Shown: one piece after another, positions 1 to 7,578 of the stretch
Layout of the letters: every line of letters starts with the position of its first letter
Numbering within the stretch: position 1 is the first letter of the stretch
DNA from: Bacteroidota bacterium
GTDB lineage: Bacteria > Bacteroidota > Bacteroidia > Cytophagales > Cytophagaceae
DNA length: 64,000 nucleotides
Assembly: GCA_023428135.1 (NCBI GenBank)
Contig: JAEYZG010000036.1
Coordinates: 31,984-95,983 of the forward strand
Direction: 5' to 3'
Notes under the pieces: model-generated
Told to the model about the DNA's origin: nothing
The model's input: the letters and a program-made list of their open reading frames with translations, nothing else
Databases searched by the model: none
Translations under genes and position numbers: made by a program

Positions 1-543
1 TTTTCAGATGCGGCTTTGTATACTTCTATTGCGATTCCGTTTTTAACACTACTAGATAAAAATATAAGGCATGATGGATTAAAAATAATAACATTATATC
101 TGGAAACTATGGGTGCCATGGGTGTTATATATACCTGGGGTGTGAGTCAGACCAGAAGAAAACGACCTTATGTTTACAATGCTGAAGTGGAAATGGAAAA
201 AAGGACGGGGAAAGGTGCATTAAACTCATTCTTTGCCGGACATCCTGCGGCTGCTGCAGCTTCCACCTTTTTTGCAGCAAAAGTTCTTCACGACTATTAC
301 CCTGACATGCAACATGAATGGATTATATGGACTGTAGCATCAATTCCTCCGGCACTTGTCGGATATTTCAGATACCAAAACGGGCAGCATTTCCCGACTG
401 ATATCATCGCTGGCCTTCCTATAGGTGTTGCCTTAGGAATTTTAATTCCGGAAATTCATAAAAAAAAGAAAGATTCAAATATTTCTATCATTCCAACTTA
501 TATTAATCAGACAGGAATTGTATCATTTACTTATAAGTTCTGA
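1..543 (+). CDS. PAP2-family membrane phosphatase, 5'-truncated by window edge
   Basis: C-terminal part of a type 2 phosphatidic acid phosphatase-like protein. The reading frame is open back to base 1, so the true start lies outside the window. The three PAP2 signature blocks are visible in order: a basic R-R-K-R-P block, then F-A-G-H (the usual P-S-G-H site) and finally F-R-x5-H-x3-D, which carries the catalytic His and the supporting Asp. Hydrophobic helices between and after the blocks suit an integral membrane enzyme that dephosphorylates lipid phosphates at the membrane. The lipid substrate (phosphatidate, undecaprenyl-PP or lipid A) cannot be decided from this part. The 3' end overlaps the convergent AcpH-like gene by 17 bases. 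Confidence 0.85.
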   Translation, partial: FSDAALYTSIAIPFLTLLDKNIRHDGLKIITLYLETMGAMGVIYTWGVSQTRRKRPYVYNAEVEMEKRTGKGALNSFFAGHPAAAAASTFFAAKVLHDYYPDMQHEWIIWTVASIPPALVGYFRYQNGQHFPTDIIAGLPIGVALGILIPEIHKKKKDSNISIIPTYINQTGIVSFTYKF

Positions 544-1165
544 TAACCTTAGGAGTATTATTCTGAGAATTCTCTTCAAGAATGTTTTTGCAATCAGTTT
601 GGACAAAATCGGTGAGATCCTTTAGAACAACATTAAAATCTTTCCTGAATTCCACATAGTTTTCAAGAAAATCTGTAAGGGCATATTCAAAATTACCTTT
701 TAAAGTATCTCTTTTGGCCATTAGTTTTATGTATTTATGAACTCCGTTCATAGTTTCAAGGAGCCCAAACAGATTATTAGAAATTATGAAAGGCAAGAGT
801 CTGTTCATTTTATAAGGAAAAACTGAATGAAATTCCAGCAGATCCTGATAAAGATTTTGAACAAAATCTAGATATGGATATCCGGATCTTTCTTTCCATG
901 TTGCTGCTAAAAGATGATCATACAAAAGATCCACAACATCCTCCGTATATTTTGAAAACTTAGGGCTTAAACGTTTCTGACTTGCGATATAAGAAGAATG
1001 GGACCTTTTAAAATTAGTAACAAAATGATTTGATAGAATTCCTTTCCTGATTTCCGGACCATAATTATCAACTTTTGCTGGTTTTACATTGGAGCCAATA
1101 AAACTTCCAACCATGATATCTTTTGATTCAGAGAGGAATAAATAAGTGTTTAAAAGAAATCCCAT
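527..1165 (-). CDS. Degenerate AcpH-like (acyl carrier protein phosphodiesterase family) paralogue
   Basis: A 212-aa protein clearly related to the AcpH-type protein encoded just upstream (1270-1857): the starts align (MGFLLNTYLFLSES against MNFLGHLYLSRRLS) and both keep a Y-D-H-x-L-A block. The residues expected to hold the metal and catalyse are changed here: the Asp of the G-N-F-I-A-D block is replaced (G-S-F-I-G-S), and the H-R-S-I-D-D-F-T-D block reads N-H-F-V-T-N-F-K-R. It is therefore probably not an active phosphodiesterase. I place the start at ATG 1165 by alignment with the paralogue. The frame is open to an ATG at 1273 that overlaps the upstream stop, but the extra 36 residues are low-complexity (FEFFEFFES) and match nothing in the paralogue. 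Confidence 0.65.
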   Translation of the reverse strand: MGFLLNTYLFLSESKDIMVGSFIGSNVKPAKVDNYGPEIRKGILSNHFVTNFKRSHSSYIASQKRLSPKFSKYTEDVVDLLYDHLLAATWKERSGYPYLDFVQNLYQDLLEFHSVFPYKMNRLLPFIISNNLFGLLETMNGVHKYIKLMAKRDTLKGNFEYALTDFLENYVEFRKDFNVVLKDLTDFVQTDCKNILEENSQNNTPKVIRTYK

Positions 1166-1269
1166 AAAGGTTAATTTAAATTGGATCAGAAAGATCCGGT
1201 TTAAATAAGTGTATGGATGTAAAACAAATATTGACTCAAAAAATTCAAAAAATTCAAAAGTCAGCATTA

Positions 1270-1857
1270 TCACTGAATCTTCATCTCTTCCACAAACCTT
1301 ATTATCTCCGGGAAAAAAGCGTTAAATTCTTCTTTATACAAATCATAATCCTTGATAAGAGCACTGCAGGCAGTCTCCATCCGGGAATGAAAGGTAGCCC
1401 GCCTTGACATTCCCTCAAAAGTTTTCTCAAGTGCTTTTATTTCTGAATAATTGTAAAGCCAGTTTTGGTTTCTCATATGGGTCAGGAGAAACTTAAGATG
1501 CTGCGAAAAATACTGAGGATACTTTTCTAATAAATCATAAGAGGCCTGAGCGAAGTCTTTGAGTGAAGTTTCAGGGTAATAATTTTCCCATTCTACTGCC
1601 AAAAAATGATCATAATAAATATCAACTATAACTGGAGAATATTTTCCATACTCACTATAAAGCCTCTGTTTGCTCTTTTTTACCCAAGCATTCTTATCTG
1701 TAAAATCATCAATACTTCTATGAAGCTTTATACCTGGCAAAACTTCAGGAGATAGGTCTTTTAATTCCTTTCCCCTAACTCCATCCGCAATAAAATTTCC
1801 TACTATAATTTCATCAGAAAGTCTCCTTGACAAATATAAATGCCCCAGAAAATTCAT
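1270..1857 (-). CDS. acpH: Acyl carrier protein phosphodiesterase (AcpH family)
   Basis: 195-aa member of the AcpH family, which removes the 4'-phosphopantetheine arm from holo-acyl carrier protein in the cytoplasm. Seen directly: an N-terminal MNFLGHLYLS start like E. coli AcpH, G-N-F-I-A-D with the conserved Asp, G-I-K-L-H-R-S-I-D-D-F-T-D (HD-type metal-binding block) and D-I-Y-Y-D-H-F-L-A. Length fits the family. Its start codon directly follows the stop of the upstream barrel-protein gene (TAA-ATG), and a degenerate copy lies downstream, so the three genes are probably cotranscribed. Function is assigned by family only. Confidence 0.85.
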   Translation of the reverse strand: MNFLGHLYLSRRLSDEIIVGNFIADGVRGKELKDLSPEVLPGIKLHRSIDDFTDKNAWVKKSKQRLYSEYGKYSPVIVDIYYDHFLAVEWENYYPETSLKDFAQASYDLLEKYPQYFSQHLKFLLTHMRNQNWLYNYSEIKALEKTFEGMSRRATFHSRMETACSALIKDYDLYKEEFNAFFPEIIRFVEEMKIQ

Positions 1858-2385
1858 TTAATCTTCTTTCTCCTTAAAGTTTTTGAAAATATTCACACCC
1901 AGGCCAAATTCAAAATACACTCCATTTTCTCGTTTATCAGGAAAGTTTTGGGTTTTATAATGAGTATTAATGTATCCCAACTGAAATTGAGAATAAAATC
2001 TGGATCCGAAATAAGTCTTTAAACCTGTAAGCAGAATAAGAGAATTACCTTTAGAAATTACAGTAGGTCCTCCACCATAGAAAAGTCCTTCTTCCTTTCT
2101 TGATCCATACCCGGCCGAAACAATCCATTTCCAATTGTAAAATACTTTTGACAATGGCAATATTTCCTGATAAACCCCAACTGCCCAATAGTCGTTCCCA
2201 GGCGCCAATCTTAAAGAAGAGTTGAAAACCTGAATATCAGCCGATGGAATAGGAGAAAAATTAACTCCTCCTATTCCATTATAAATTCCTAAATTAAATT
2301 TCTTTTTTTCGGGAGGGGTAATCTGTCCAACGCTATTGAAATATGACAGAAGATACAATGCTGTCAGTACCGTGCGTACAATCAT
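1858..2385 (-). CDS. Predicted outer-membrane beta-barrel protein, unknown function
   Basis: 175-aa protein with an N-terminal hydrophobic segment ending near S-V-G-Q, consistent with a Sec signal peptide. It is followed by alternating hydrophobic/aromatic stretches rich in Gly and Tyr (for example GAGYGS-type turns, Y-F-E-F-G-L-G-V-N near the end), typical of small outer-membrane barrels. It is not assignable to a named family by eye. Its stop codon abuts the acpH start codon, so it heads a three-gene unit with the two AcpH-type genes. Confidence 0.6.
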   Translation of the reverse strand: MIVRTVLTALYLLSYFNSVGQITPPEKKKFNLGIYNGIGGVNFSPIPSADIQVFNSSLRLAPGNDYWAVGVYQEILPLSKVFYNWKWIVSAGYGSRKEEGLFYGGGPTVISKGNSLILLTGLKTYFGSRFYSQFQLGYINTHYKTQNFPDKRENGVYFEFGLGVNIFKNFKEKED

Positions 2386-2471
2386 TAAAACTCAATTTTA
2401 CTGAATATAGTGAGAAATGAGTAGTTTATATAAACATTGCCCCACTTTAATTCTGCGTGGTAATGAAAGAT

Positions 2472-2813
2472 TTACAGCAATTCTCTTACTTTTGCTTCTT
2501 CCCTGCCAATCACAGCTTTATTACCTTTAATTAAAATCGGGCGTTCAATAAGAACGGGATTTTCTGATAAAATTTTAATCCATTGCTTATCCGTAAAGGT
2601 CTTTCCTTTATAATTTTCAACAAATAGAGGTTCTTTCTTTCTAACCAAATCTTCAGGTTTTATTTTAAGTTTGGTTATGATATCCTGTAACTCTTCTATG
2701 GTTAGCGGATTTTTCAGGTATTCAATTATTTCAGGATTTTCACCAGATTCCGTCAGAATAGCCAAAGCTTGTCTGCTTTTGGTACATCTGGGATTGTGCA
2801 GCATTTGAATCAT
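2472..2813 (-). CDS. ArsC/Spx-family protein (arsenate reductase-like)
   Basis: 113-aa thioredoxin-fold protein of the ArsC/YffB/Spx family. The N-terminus has H-N-P-R-C-T-K-S-R with the single reactive Cys. A helix with N-P-L-T follows, and the C-terminal half has R-P-I-L-I-x-x-x-x-A-V-I-G-R, the conserved Arg and cis-Pro surroundings of the family. Glutaredoxin-dependent arsenate reductases look like this, but many Bacteroidota members sit away from ars genes, and none are here, so arsenate reduction is not established. Its ATG overlaps the hslV stop by four bases (ATGA), which indicates translational coupling. Confidence 0.8.
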   Translation of the reverse strand: MIQMLHNPRCTKSRQALAILTESGENPEIIEYLKNPLTIEELQDIITKLKIKPEDLVRKKEPLFVENYKGKTFTDKQWIKILSENPVLIERPILIKGNKAVIGREEAKVRELL

Positions 2814-3352
2814 TGCTTAATGGTCTCTATTATTAAGTTATGATTGGTATAAATACAGATATCTCCTGCTATATTCAGACTTTCTCTGACTATTTCTTCT
2901 GCAGAAAGGTGAGCTGCATGTTTTTTTAAAGCCAGTGCTGCAGATTGAGCATACATTGCCCCAGAGCCAATTGCGGCAATTTGATTGTCAGGCTCAATGA
3001 CATCACCAGTTCCGGAGATAATCAATACTTCATCTTTATCAGCCGCAATAAGCATTGCTTCCAGTTTCCTTAGATATCTGTCAGTCCTCCAGTCTTTTGC
3101 AAGTTCAATTGCCCCCCTTTTAAGATTTCCACCATAGGAATTCAGTTTTTCTTCCAATCTCTCAAGTAAAGTAAAAGCGTCAGCAGTGCTTCCGGCAAAG
3201 CCACAAATGATCTTTCCGTCAAATAACCTCCTGATTTTCTTTACATTACTTTTAGCAATTGTATTACCCAGTGTTGCCTGTCCATCAGCTCCGATTGCAA
3301 CTTCACCTTTATGAATTACAGAAATTACAGTTGTTGATTTAATTTTTTCCAT
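2810..3352 (-). CDS. hslV: ATP-dependent protease proteolytic subunit HslV
   Basis: 180-aa proteasome-like peptidase that forms the HslV dodecamer and works with the HslU ATPase to degrade unfolded proteins. The N-terminus reads MEKIKSTTVISV; the first Thr of the T-T pair is the nucleophile after processing. G-A-D-G-Q-A-T-L-G-N-T, K-I-R-R-L and G-F-A-G-S-T-A-D-A-F are the characteristic blocks. Length is normal. hslU is not in the window, as is often the case in this phylum. It is cotranscribed with the downstream ArsC/Spx-like gene, overlapping it by four bases. Confidence 0.93.
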   Translation of the reverse strand: MEKIKSTTVISVIHKGEVAIGADGQATLGNTIAKSNVKKIRRLFDGKIICGFAGSTADAFTLLERLEEKLNSYGGNLKRGAIELAKDWRTDRYLRKLEAMLIAADKDEVLIISGTGDVIEPDNQIAAIGSGAMYAQSAALALKKHAAHLSAEEIVRESLNIAGDICIYTNHNLIIETIKQ

Positions 3353-3402
3353 TCTATTTAAAAATCTTTAAAAAATTTAAATACACTTCACTCTTATAAA
3401 CA

Positions 3403-3433
3403 AATAAGCCTCCCGGATGTTGAGAGGCTTATT
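3403..3433 (-). terminator. Intrinsic terminator downstream of the E2 gene
   Basis: A 10-bp perfect stem (3403-3412 with 3424-3433, arms AATAAGCCTC / GAGGCTTATT) and an 11-base loop, 13 bases past the stop of the pyruvate dehydrogenase E2 gene and before hslV. The minus-strand side is followed by a T-rich run. Confidence 0.7.
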
Positions 3434-3445
3434 CTTTTATTTTTA

Positions 3446-5053
3446 CTAAACCAGAATTCTAACCGGATCTTCCAAGAACTCTTTCAGAGTCTGAAGGAAT
3501 GCAGATCCAACTGCTCCATCCAATGCTCTGTGATCGCATGATAATGTAAGTTTCATCACATTACCTACTTTTATTTCACCGTTCTTAACAATTGGTAGTT
3601 GTTTAATACCTCCAACCGCTAGAATTGCTGCATCCGGAGGATTAATGATGGCAGTAAACTCTTCAATACCGAACATTCCCAAATTGGAAATGGTGAAAGT
3701 ATTGCCAGACATCTCAGCAGGTGACAGTTTTTTGTTTTTAGCTTTTCCACCTAGCTCTTTTACTTCTGTTCCAATTTGAGATAATGATTTATTATCTGCA
3801 AATCTCAGAACAGGTACAAGAAGACCTTCTTCAACCGCAACTGCAACACCTATATGAATATGATGATTGTATCTTATTTTATCACCTAACCATGATGAGT
3901 TTACTTTTGGATGCTTTCTTAAAGCCGCTGCTGTAGCCTTAATGACCATGTCGTTGAAGGAAATTTTAACAGGGGCAACTTCATTGATGCTTGCTCTCGC
4001 CTCGATAGCCTTATCCATGTTTACCTCCATGGTCAGATAGAAGTGAGGAGCACCGAATTTGCTTTCGCCAAGTCTTTTGGCAATTGTTTTTCTCATTTGA
4101 GAAACAGGAACCTCATCAAAACCTTCCTGACCTACATATGCAGGAGCAGAAACTGATTTTGATTCAGTGGCTGCAGACGTTGCAGGAGCTTTAAAGCTTT
4201 CTATATCTTTCTTAACAATTCTGCCAAATTCTCCTGATCCATGAACCTGCTTCAGATCAATACCTTTGTCTTTTGCAATTTTCTTAGCCAGCGGAGAAGC
4301 TTTCAGTCTGTGATCGCCGCTAGAAACAGAAGATGATGTTTGCGCTGTTACCTGAGGAGCCGCGCTCTCTTTCTTTTCTTCTTTTGCTGCAGGAGCTGCT
4401 GAAGATGCACCTGATGCTGAAGCTGAAAGCAATGTCTGATAATCAGCCCCCTGCTCTCCTATTATAGCAAGAACACCATCAACAACAACTGCTTCTCCAT
4501 CCTTAACACCTACATATAATAATATACCGTCATTGTATGATTCCAACTCCATAGTAGCTTTATCAGTTGCTACTTCTGCAAGCAAATCACCGGATTTAAC
4601 TTTATCACCTACTTTTTTATGCCAAGCAACGATGGTACCTTCTGTCATGGTATCACTCATTTTGGGCATTCTGATTATCTCAGCATTAATATTTGATGTA
4701 TCAACTTTAGCTGCTGTTTTCTGAGGAGCCGGCTCAGGTTTAGTTTCTGAAGGAGCAGATGCAGGAGTTGCACCACCTTTACCTACGCTGCTCAAAAGCC
4801 CGTCGATATTTTCTCCATCTTTTCCAATGATAGCAATTACTCCATCCACAGGAGCTGATTCTTTTTCCTTTACACCTATAAATAAAAGTGTACCATCTTC
4901 GTAAGATTCCAGCTCCATTGTAGCCTTGTCAGTTTCAACCTCAGCAAGTACGTCTCCGGACTTTACTTTGTCTCCTACTTTTTTATGCCACGTAGCAATA
5001 ACACCATCAGTCATGGTGTCACTCATTTTGGGCATTCTGATCACTTCAGCCAT
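3446..5053 (-). CDS. pdhC: Pyruvate dehydrogenase complex dihydrolipoamide acetyltransferase (E2)
   Basis: 535-aa E2 core of the pyruvate dehydrogenase complex, transferring acetyl groups from lipoyl arms to CoA in the cytoplasm. Domains in order: lipoyl domain 1 (about residues 3-78) and lipoyl domain 2 (about 127-200), each with the D-K-A-T-M-E-L-E lipoylation site; Ala/Pro/Glu-rich linkers; an E3/E1-binding domain near 250-285 (S-P-L-A-K-K-I-A, G-R-I-V-K-K-D-I); and the catalytic domain to the C-terminus with S-C-D-H-R-A-L-D-G. Two near-identical lipoyl domains point to PDH rather than the one-domain oxoglutarate E2. E1 and E3 genes are not adjacent. It lies between two terminators and so is probably monocistronic. 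Confidence 0.92.
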   Translation of the reverse strand: MAEVIRMPKMSDTMTDGVIATWHKKVGDKVKSGDVLAEVETDKATMELESYEDGTLLFIGVKEKESAPVDGVIAIIGKDGENIDGLLSSVGKGGATPASAPSETKPEPAPQKTAAKVDTSNINAEIIRMPKMSDTMTEGTIVAWHKKVGDKVKSGDLLAEVATDKATMELESYNDGILLYVGVKDGEAVVVDGVLAIIGEQGADYQTLLSASASGASSAAPAAKEEKKESAAPQVTAQTSSSVSSGDHRLKASPLAKKIAKDKGIDLKQVHGSGEFGRIVKKDIESFKAPATSAATESKSVSAPAYVGQEGFDEVPVSQMRKTIAKRLGESKFGAPHFYLTMEVNMDKAIEARASINEVAPVKISFNDMVIKATAAALRKHPKVNSSWLGDKIRYNHHIHIGVAVAVEEGLLVPVLRFADNKSLSQIGTEVKELGGKAKNKKLSPAEMSGNTFTISNLGMFGIEEFTAIINPPDAAILAVGGIKQLPIVKNGEIKVGNVMKLTLSCDHRALDGAVGSAFLQTLKEFLEDPVRILV

Positions 5054-5148
5054 TGTACTAAATGCAATTGTTTAATTAAAGCTTAGAAATTAATTTCAAA
5101 CTGTAATAATAAGGTTTAACTACCTTTCAAAACAAGTTTTTAACGGAC

Positions 5149-5156
5149 CAAATTTA
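5149..5156 (-). promoter_or_regulatory. Candidate -7 promoter element for pdhC
   Basis: Read on the minus strand this is TAAATTTG, a match to the Bacteroidota -7 consensus TAnnTTTG, about 95 bases before the E2 start codon. No convincing -33 TTG is seen at the expected spacing, so support is partial. Confidence 0.3.
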
Positions 5157-5177
5157 AAAATAAAACGCAAAAAGTAC

Positions 5178-5213
5178 TATCCCCACCCTGAAAATATACA
5201 GGAGTGGGGATAT
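5178..5213 (-). terminator. Intrinsic terminator after desaturase gene
   Basis: A 9-bp stem (5178-5186 with 5204-5212, arms TATCCCCAC / GTGGGGATA) and an 18-base loop, flanked by T-rich sequence on both sides. It lies between the desaturase stop (5257) and the E2 gene. Confidence 0.65.
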
Positions 5214-5256
5214 TTTTCTTAAAATCTATATTTCTTAGGGATTTAACCTTATTTTT

Positions 5257-6351
5257 TTACGCAGAGTATTCCATTTCGGGTCTGCTAAATCTTTTCAGAA
5301 CCTTATAATGTGACACCAATGCTTTTCCAAAAGATGGGTATTCATGATAAGGAATACCGAATTCAATAGCTGTTCCTCTAACGATTTCAGAAATTGCCGG
5401 ATAGTGGATATGGCAAATTTTAGGAAACAAATGGTGCTCCACCTGCATATTTAACCCCCCGCATAAAAACCCAGCTATAGGACTTTTTCTTGCAAAATTC
5501 GCAGTTGTACGCATTTGATGAACTGCCCAGGCTTCTTCTATATTTCCATCTTCATTTGGATCTGGAAATTCTGTTAATTCAACCACGTGGGCAAGCTGAA
5601 ACACAAGTCCTAATACAAGTCCTTCTGCAAAGTGCATCGTTAAAAACCCGATAATGAACTGCCACCATGTTATATCAACAAATACAAGTGGAAGAACTAT
5701 AAAGGCTATATAATATAGGATCTTAAACAGAAACAGTTTAACATATTCTTTTTTTGGATGGTCATTCACATGAGTTCCAATATTCTTTTTAAAGAACTTG
5801 ATATAATCTTTTCTCATTACCCATGAAAGACTTGCCAGGCAATAAAGGAAAAAGGCGTAATAATGCTGATATCTTTGTATTTTATTTGATTTTTCTTCAG
5901 GATTTAACCTGATTAGTCCGGGAGCGATTTCTATATCTTCATCATGCCCGTGAATATTGGTATAGGTATGATGCACCACATTGTGTGCAATACTCCACAA
6001 ATAAGCATTAGCACCTATGAGGTTAAATAAATAACCAAAGACTTTATTAAGTGTGGTATTGTTAGAATAAGATCCATGAATGGCATCATGGCAAATATTA
6101 AATCCTATAAATGCCGCAAACATCCCAAGCAGTGCGCTTAGCACCCACATGGTAATAAGTCCGAATTGATTTGAAATAATTAAACCATAGAAAAGCAGTA
6201 ATCCGCCCAAAAAAACCACAGTTTTAAGATACATTGCAGAATTACCTGTTTTTGAGATATTATTCTCTGTAAAATAATTGTCTACTCTTTCTCTGACGGT
6301 TGAAAAAAAACCAGTTTTTTTTACGTCGATGAATTTTACTTTTGCTAACAT
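5257..6351 (-). CDS. Membrane fatty-acid desaturase, acyl-lipid/acyl-CoA type
   Basis: 364-aa integral membrane di-iron desaturase. The three histidine boxes are clear: H-D-A-I-H-G (HxxxH), H-N-V-V-H-H (HxxHH) and Q-V-E-H-H-L-F-P (QxxHH, the Gln form typical of front-end and linoleoyl-CoA-type desaturases). Hydrophobic pairs lie between boxes 1/2 and 2/3. No fused cytochrome b5 or ferredoxin domain is present, so an external electron donor is needed. The regiospecificity cannot be read from sequence. A paralogue of nearly identical length lies at 49534-50631. The gene appears to stand alone, with its own terminator downstream. Confidence 0.88.
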   Translation of the reverse strand: MLAKVKFIDVKKTGFFSTVRERVDNYFTENNISKTGNSAMYLKTVVFLGGLLLFYGLIISNQFGLITMWVLSALLGMFAAFIGFNICHDAIHGSYSNNTTLNKVFGYLFNLIGANAYLWSIAHNVVHHTYTNIHGHDEDIEIAPGLIRLNPEEKSNKIQRYQHYYAFFLYCLASLSWVMRKDYIKFFKKNIGTHVNDHPKKEYVKLFLFKILYYIAFIVLPLVFVDITWWQFIIGFLTMHFAEGLVLGLVFQLAHVVELTEFPDPNEDGNIEEAWAVHQMRTTANFARKSPIAGFLCGGLNMQVEHHLFPKICHIHYPAISEIVRGTAIEFGIPYHEYPSFGKALVSHYKVLKRFSRPEMEYSA

Positions 6352-6476
6352 TTATGGTATTTAGGTATTATAATTTCAATCTATTCTTCATTAATACGAA
6401 AAAATTCTATACATGAATGAAAAACATTACATGAACGAATATTCATATTTTGGAAATATATGTATATCAGTTTTTT

Positions 6477-7106
6477 TTAACAAAATAAATTTTTAAGATG
6501 TTCCTTACAATTCGATTTTTCTATCACTAATCCAGTGCCCTGAGAATATGTCAAAATATATAGGCCAAGATTATGATGTTCAAATGTTTCCATCTTCCTC
6601 AAATCATTATGTAGTATAGATGCAAGTAATATCCTCATAGCCCTCCCATGCATGCAAATTAAAACATTTTCTTCTTTCTCATTAGAAATAATATGATTCC
6701 ATGCATCTAAAAGTCTTTTTTCCACTTCGCGTGGGCTTTCTCCACCTTCCATTTTCAACTCAAAATCTCCGGAATTCCATCCTTTTACAAGCTGCCAATA
6801 TTGGGCATTTTCGTCAACACTTATCATTTGACCATCTTTATTGCCCCAGTTGATTTCATTAAGTCCTTTTAAAGTTTTATAAGGAATACCCAGATCTATA
6901 AATGGTTGAACGGATTGTTTGGTTCGTTTTAGGGCAGAAATATAAATTTTATCAAACGAAACATTTTTATAAGAATTATAAAATGCCTTTGCCTGATTCT
7001 GGCCAGTCTCATTCAGATCTGTATCAACCCCACTCCCCTGAACAATTCCTTTCAGATTATAATCTGTCTGGCCATGTCTTAAAAGGTAAATTTTTTTCGT
7101 TTTCAA
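6477..7106 (-). CDS. Histidine phosphatase family protein (phosphoglycerate-mutase-like)
   Basis: 209-aa branch-1 histidine phosphatase. The L-L-R-H-G-Q-T block supplies the phospho-accepting His near residue 11. The E-x-x-x-G-N-K-D/E-I-N-W-G region, a G-G-E-S-P block and C-M-H-G-R-A with the second catalytic His follow. Family members hydrolyse phosphoesters of sugars, cofactor precursors (CobC) or phosphoglycerate, and none of these can be chosen here. It is transcribed divergently from the menaquinone genes across only 39 bases. Confidence 0.85.
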   Translation of the reverse strand: MKTKKIYLLRHGQTDYNLKGIVQGSGVDTDLNETGQNQAKAFYNSYKNVSFDKIYISALKRTKQSVQPFIDLGIPYKTLKGLNEINWGNKDGQMISVDENAQYWQLVKGWNSGDFELKMEGGESPREVEKRLLDAWNHIISNEKEENVLICMHGRAMRILLASILHNDLRKMETFEHHNLGLYILTYSQGTGLVIEKSNCKEHLKNLFC

Positions 7107-7114
7107 TTTTGTTC

Positions 7115-7122
7115 TACTTTTG
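7115..7122 (+). promoter_or_regulatory. Candidate -7 promoter element of menI-menF-menD
   Basis: TACTTTTG matches the Bacteroidota -7 consensus TAnnTTTG and ends 23 bases before the menI start codon. A clear -33 TTG is missing, although the stretch about 20 bases upstream is T-rich. Confidence 0.4.
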
Positions 7123-7145
7123 TACTAATATAGTATTGCAAAATA

Positions 7146-7565
7146 ATGATTAATCCCAACATTACTGTTCAGAACCTTAATAAACTATCCAAAAATACAA
7201 TGGTAGAGCATTTAGGGATTGAATATTTAGAAGTCGGCGAGGACTATATTATTGGCCGAATGCCTGTAGATAATCGTACCCATCAGCCAATGGGGTTTCT
7301 GCACGGAGGTGCTTCTGTAGCACTTGCCGAAACCCTTGGATCCATAGGATCAGCATCTTGCGTCAACCTTGAGCAATATGCTCCATTTGGTCTTGAGATT
7401 AACGCTAATCACGTTAAAAGTGTTCGAAGTGGCTATGTCTATGGAAAAGCTTCTCTTGTTCACTTTGGAAAAAACACGCACATCTGGGATATCAGAATTG
7501 AAAATGAAAAAAAAGAATTAGTTTGTATCAGCAGACTAACTGTTGCCATAGTACCTAAAAAGTAA
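7146..7565 (+). CDS. menI: 1,4-dihydroxy-2-naphthoyl-CoA thioesterase (hotdog fold)
   Basis: 139-aa hotdog thioesterase closely resembling E. coli MenI (YdiI): M-P-V-D-N-R-T-H-Q-P-M-G-F-L-H-G-G-A-S-V holds the catalytic region, followed by L-A-E-T-L-G-S and G-L-E-I-N-A-N-H-V. In the menaquinone pathway it hydrolyses dihydroxynaphthoyl-CoA to dihydroxynaphthoate in the cytoplasm. The first gene of a tight run with menF (13 bases apart) and menD, which strongly supports this job over a generic PaaI-type role. Confidence 0.85.
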   Translation: MINPNITVQNLNKLSKNTMVEHLGIEYLEVGEDYIIGRMPVDNRTHQPMGFLHGGASVALAETLGSIGSASCVNLEQYAPFGLEINANHVKSVRSGYVYGKASLVHFGKNTHIWDIRIENEKKELVCISRLTVAIVPKK

Positions 7566-7578
7566 ATACATTTATCGG

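Noticed and set aside
1166..1273. 36-residue N-terminal extension of the degenerate AcpH-like protein
   Set aside because: It is low-complexity (repeated AAAAATTC on the plus strand) and has no counterpart in the neighbouring paralogue, whose start aligns at 1165.
2472..2813. An arsenic-resistance locus
   Set aside because: The ArsC/Spx-like gene has no arsB, arsR or acr3 neighbour and is coupled to hslV instead.
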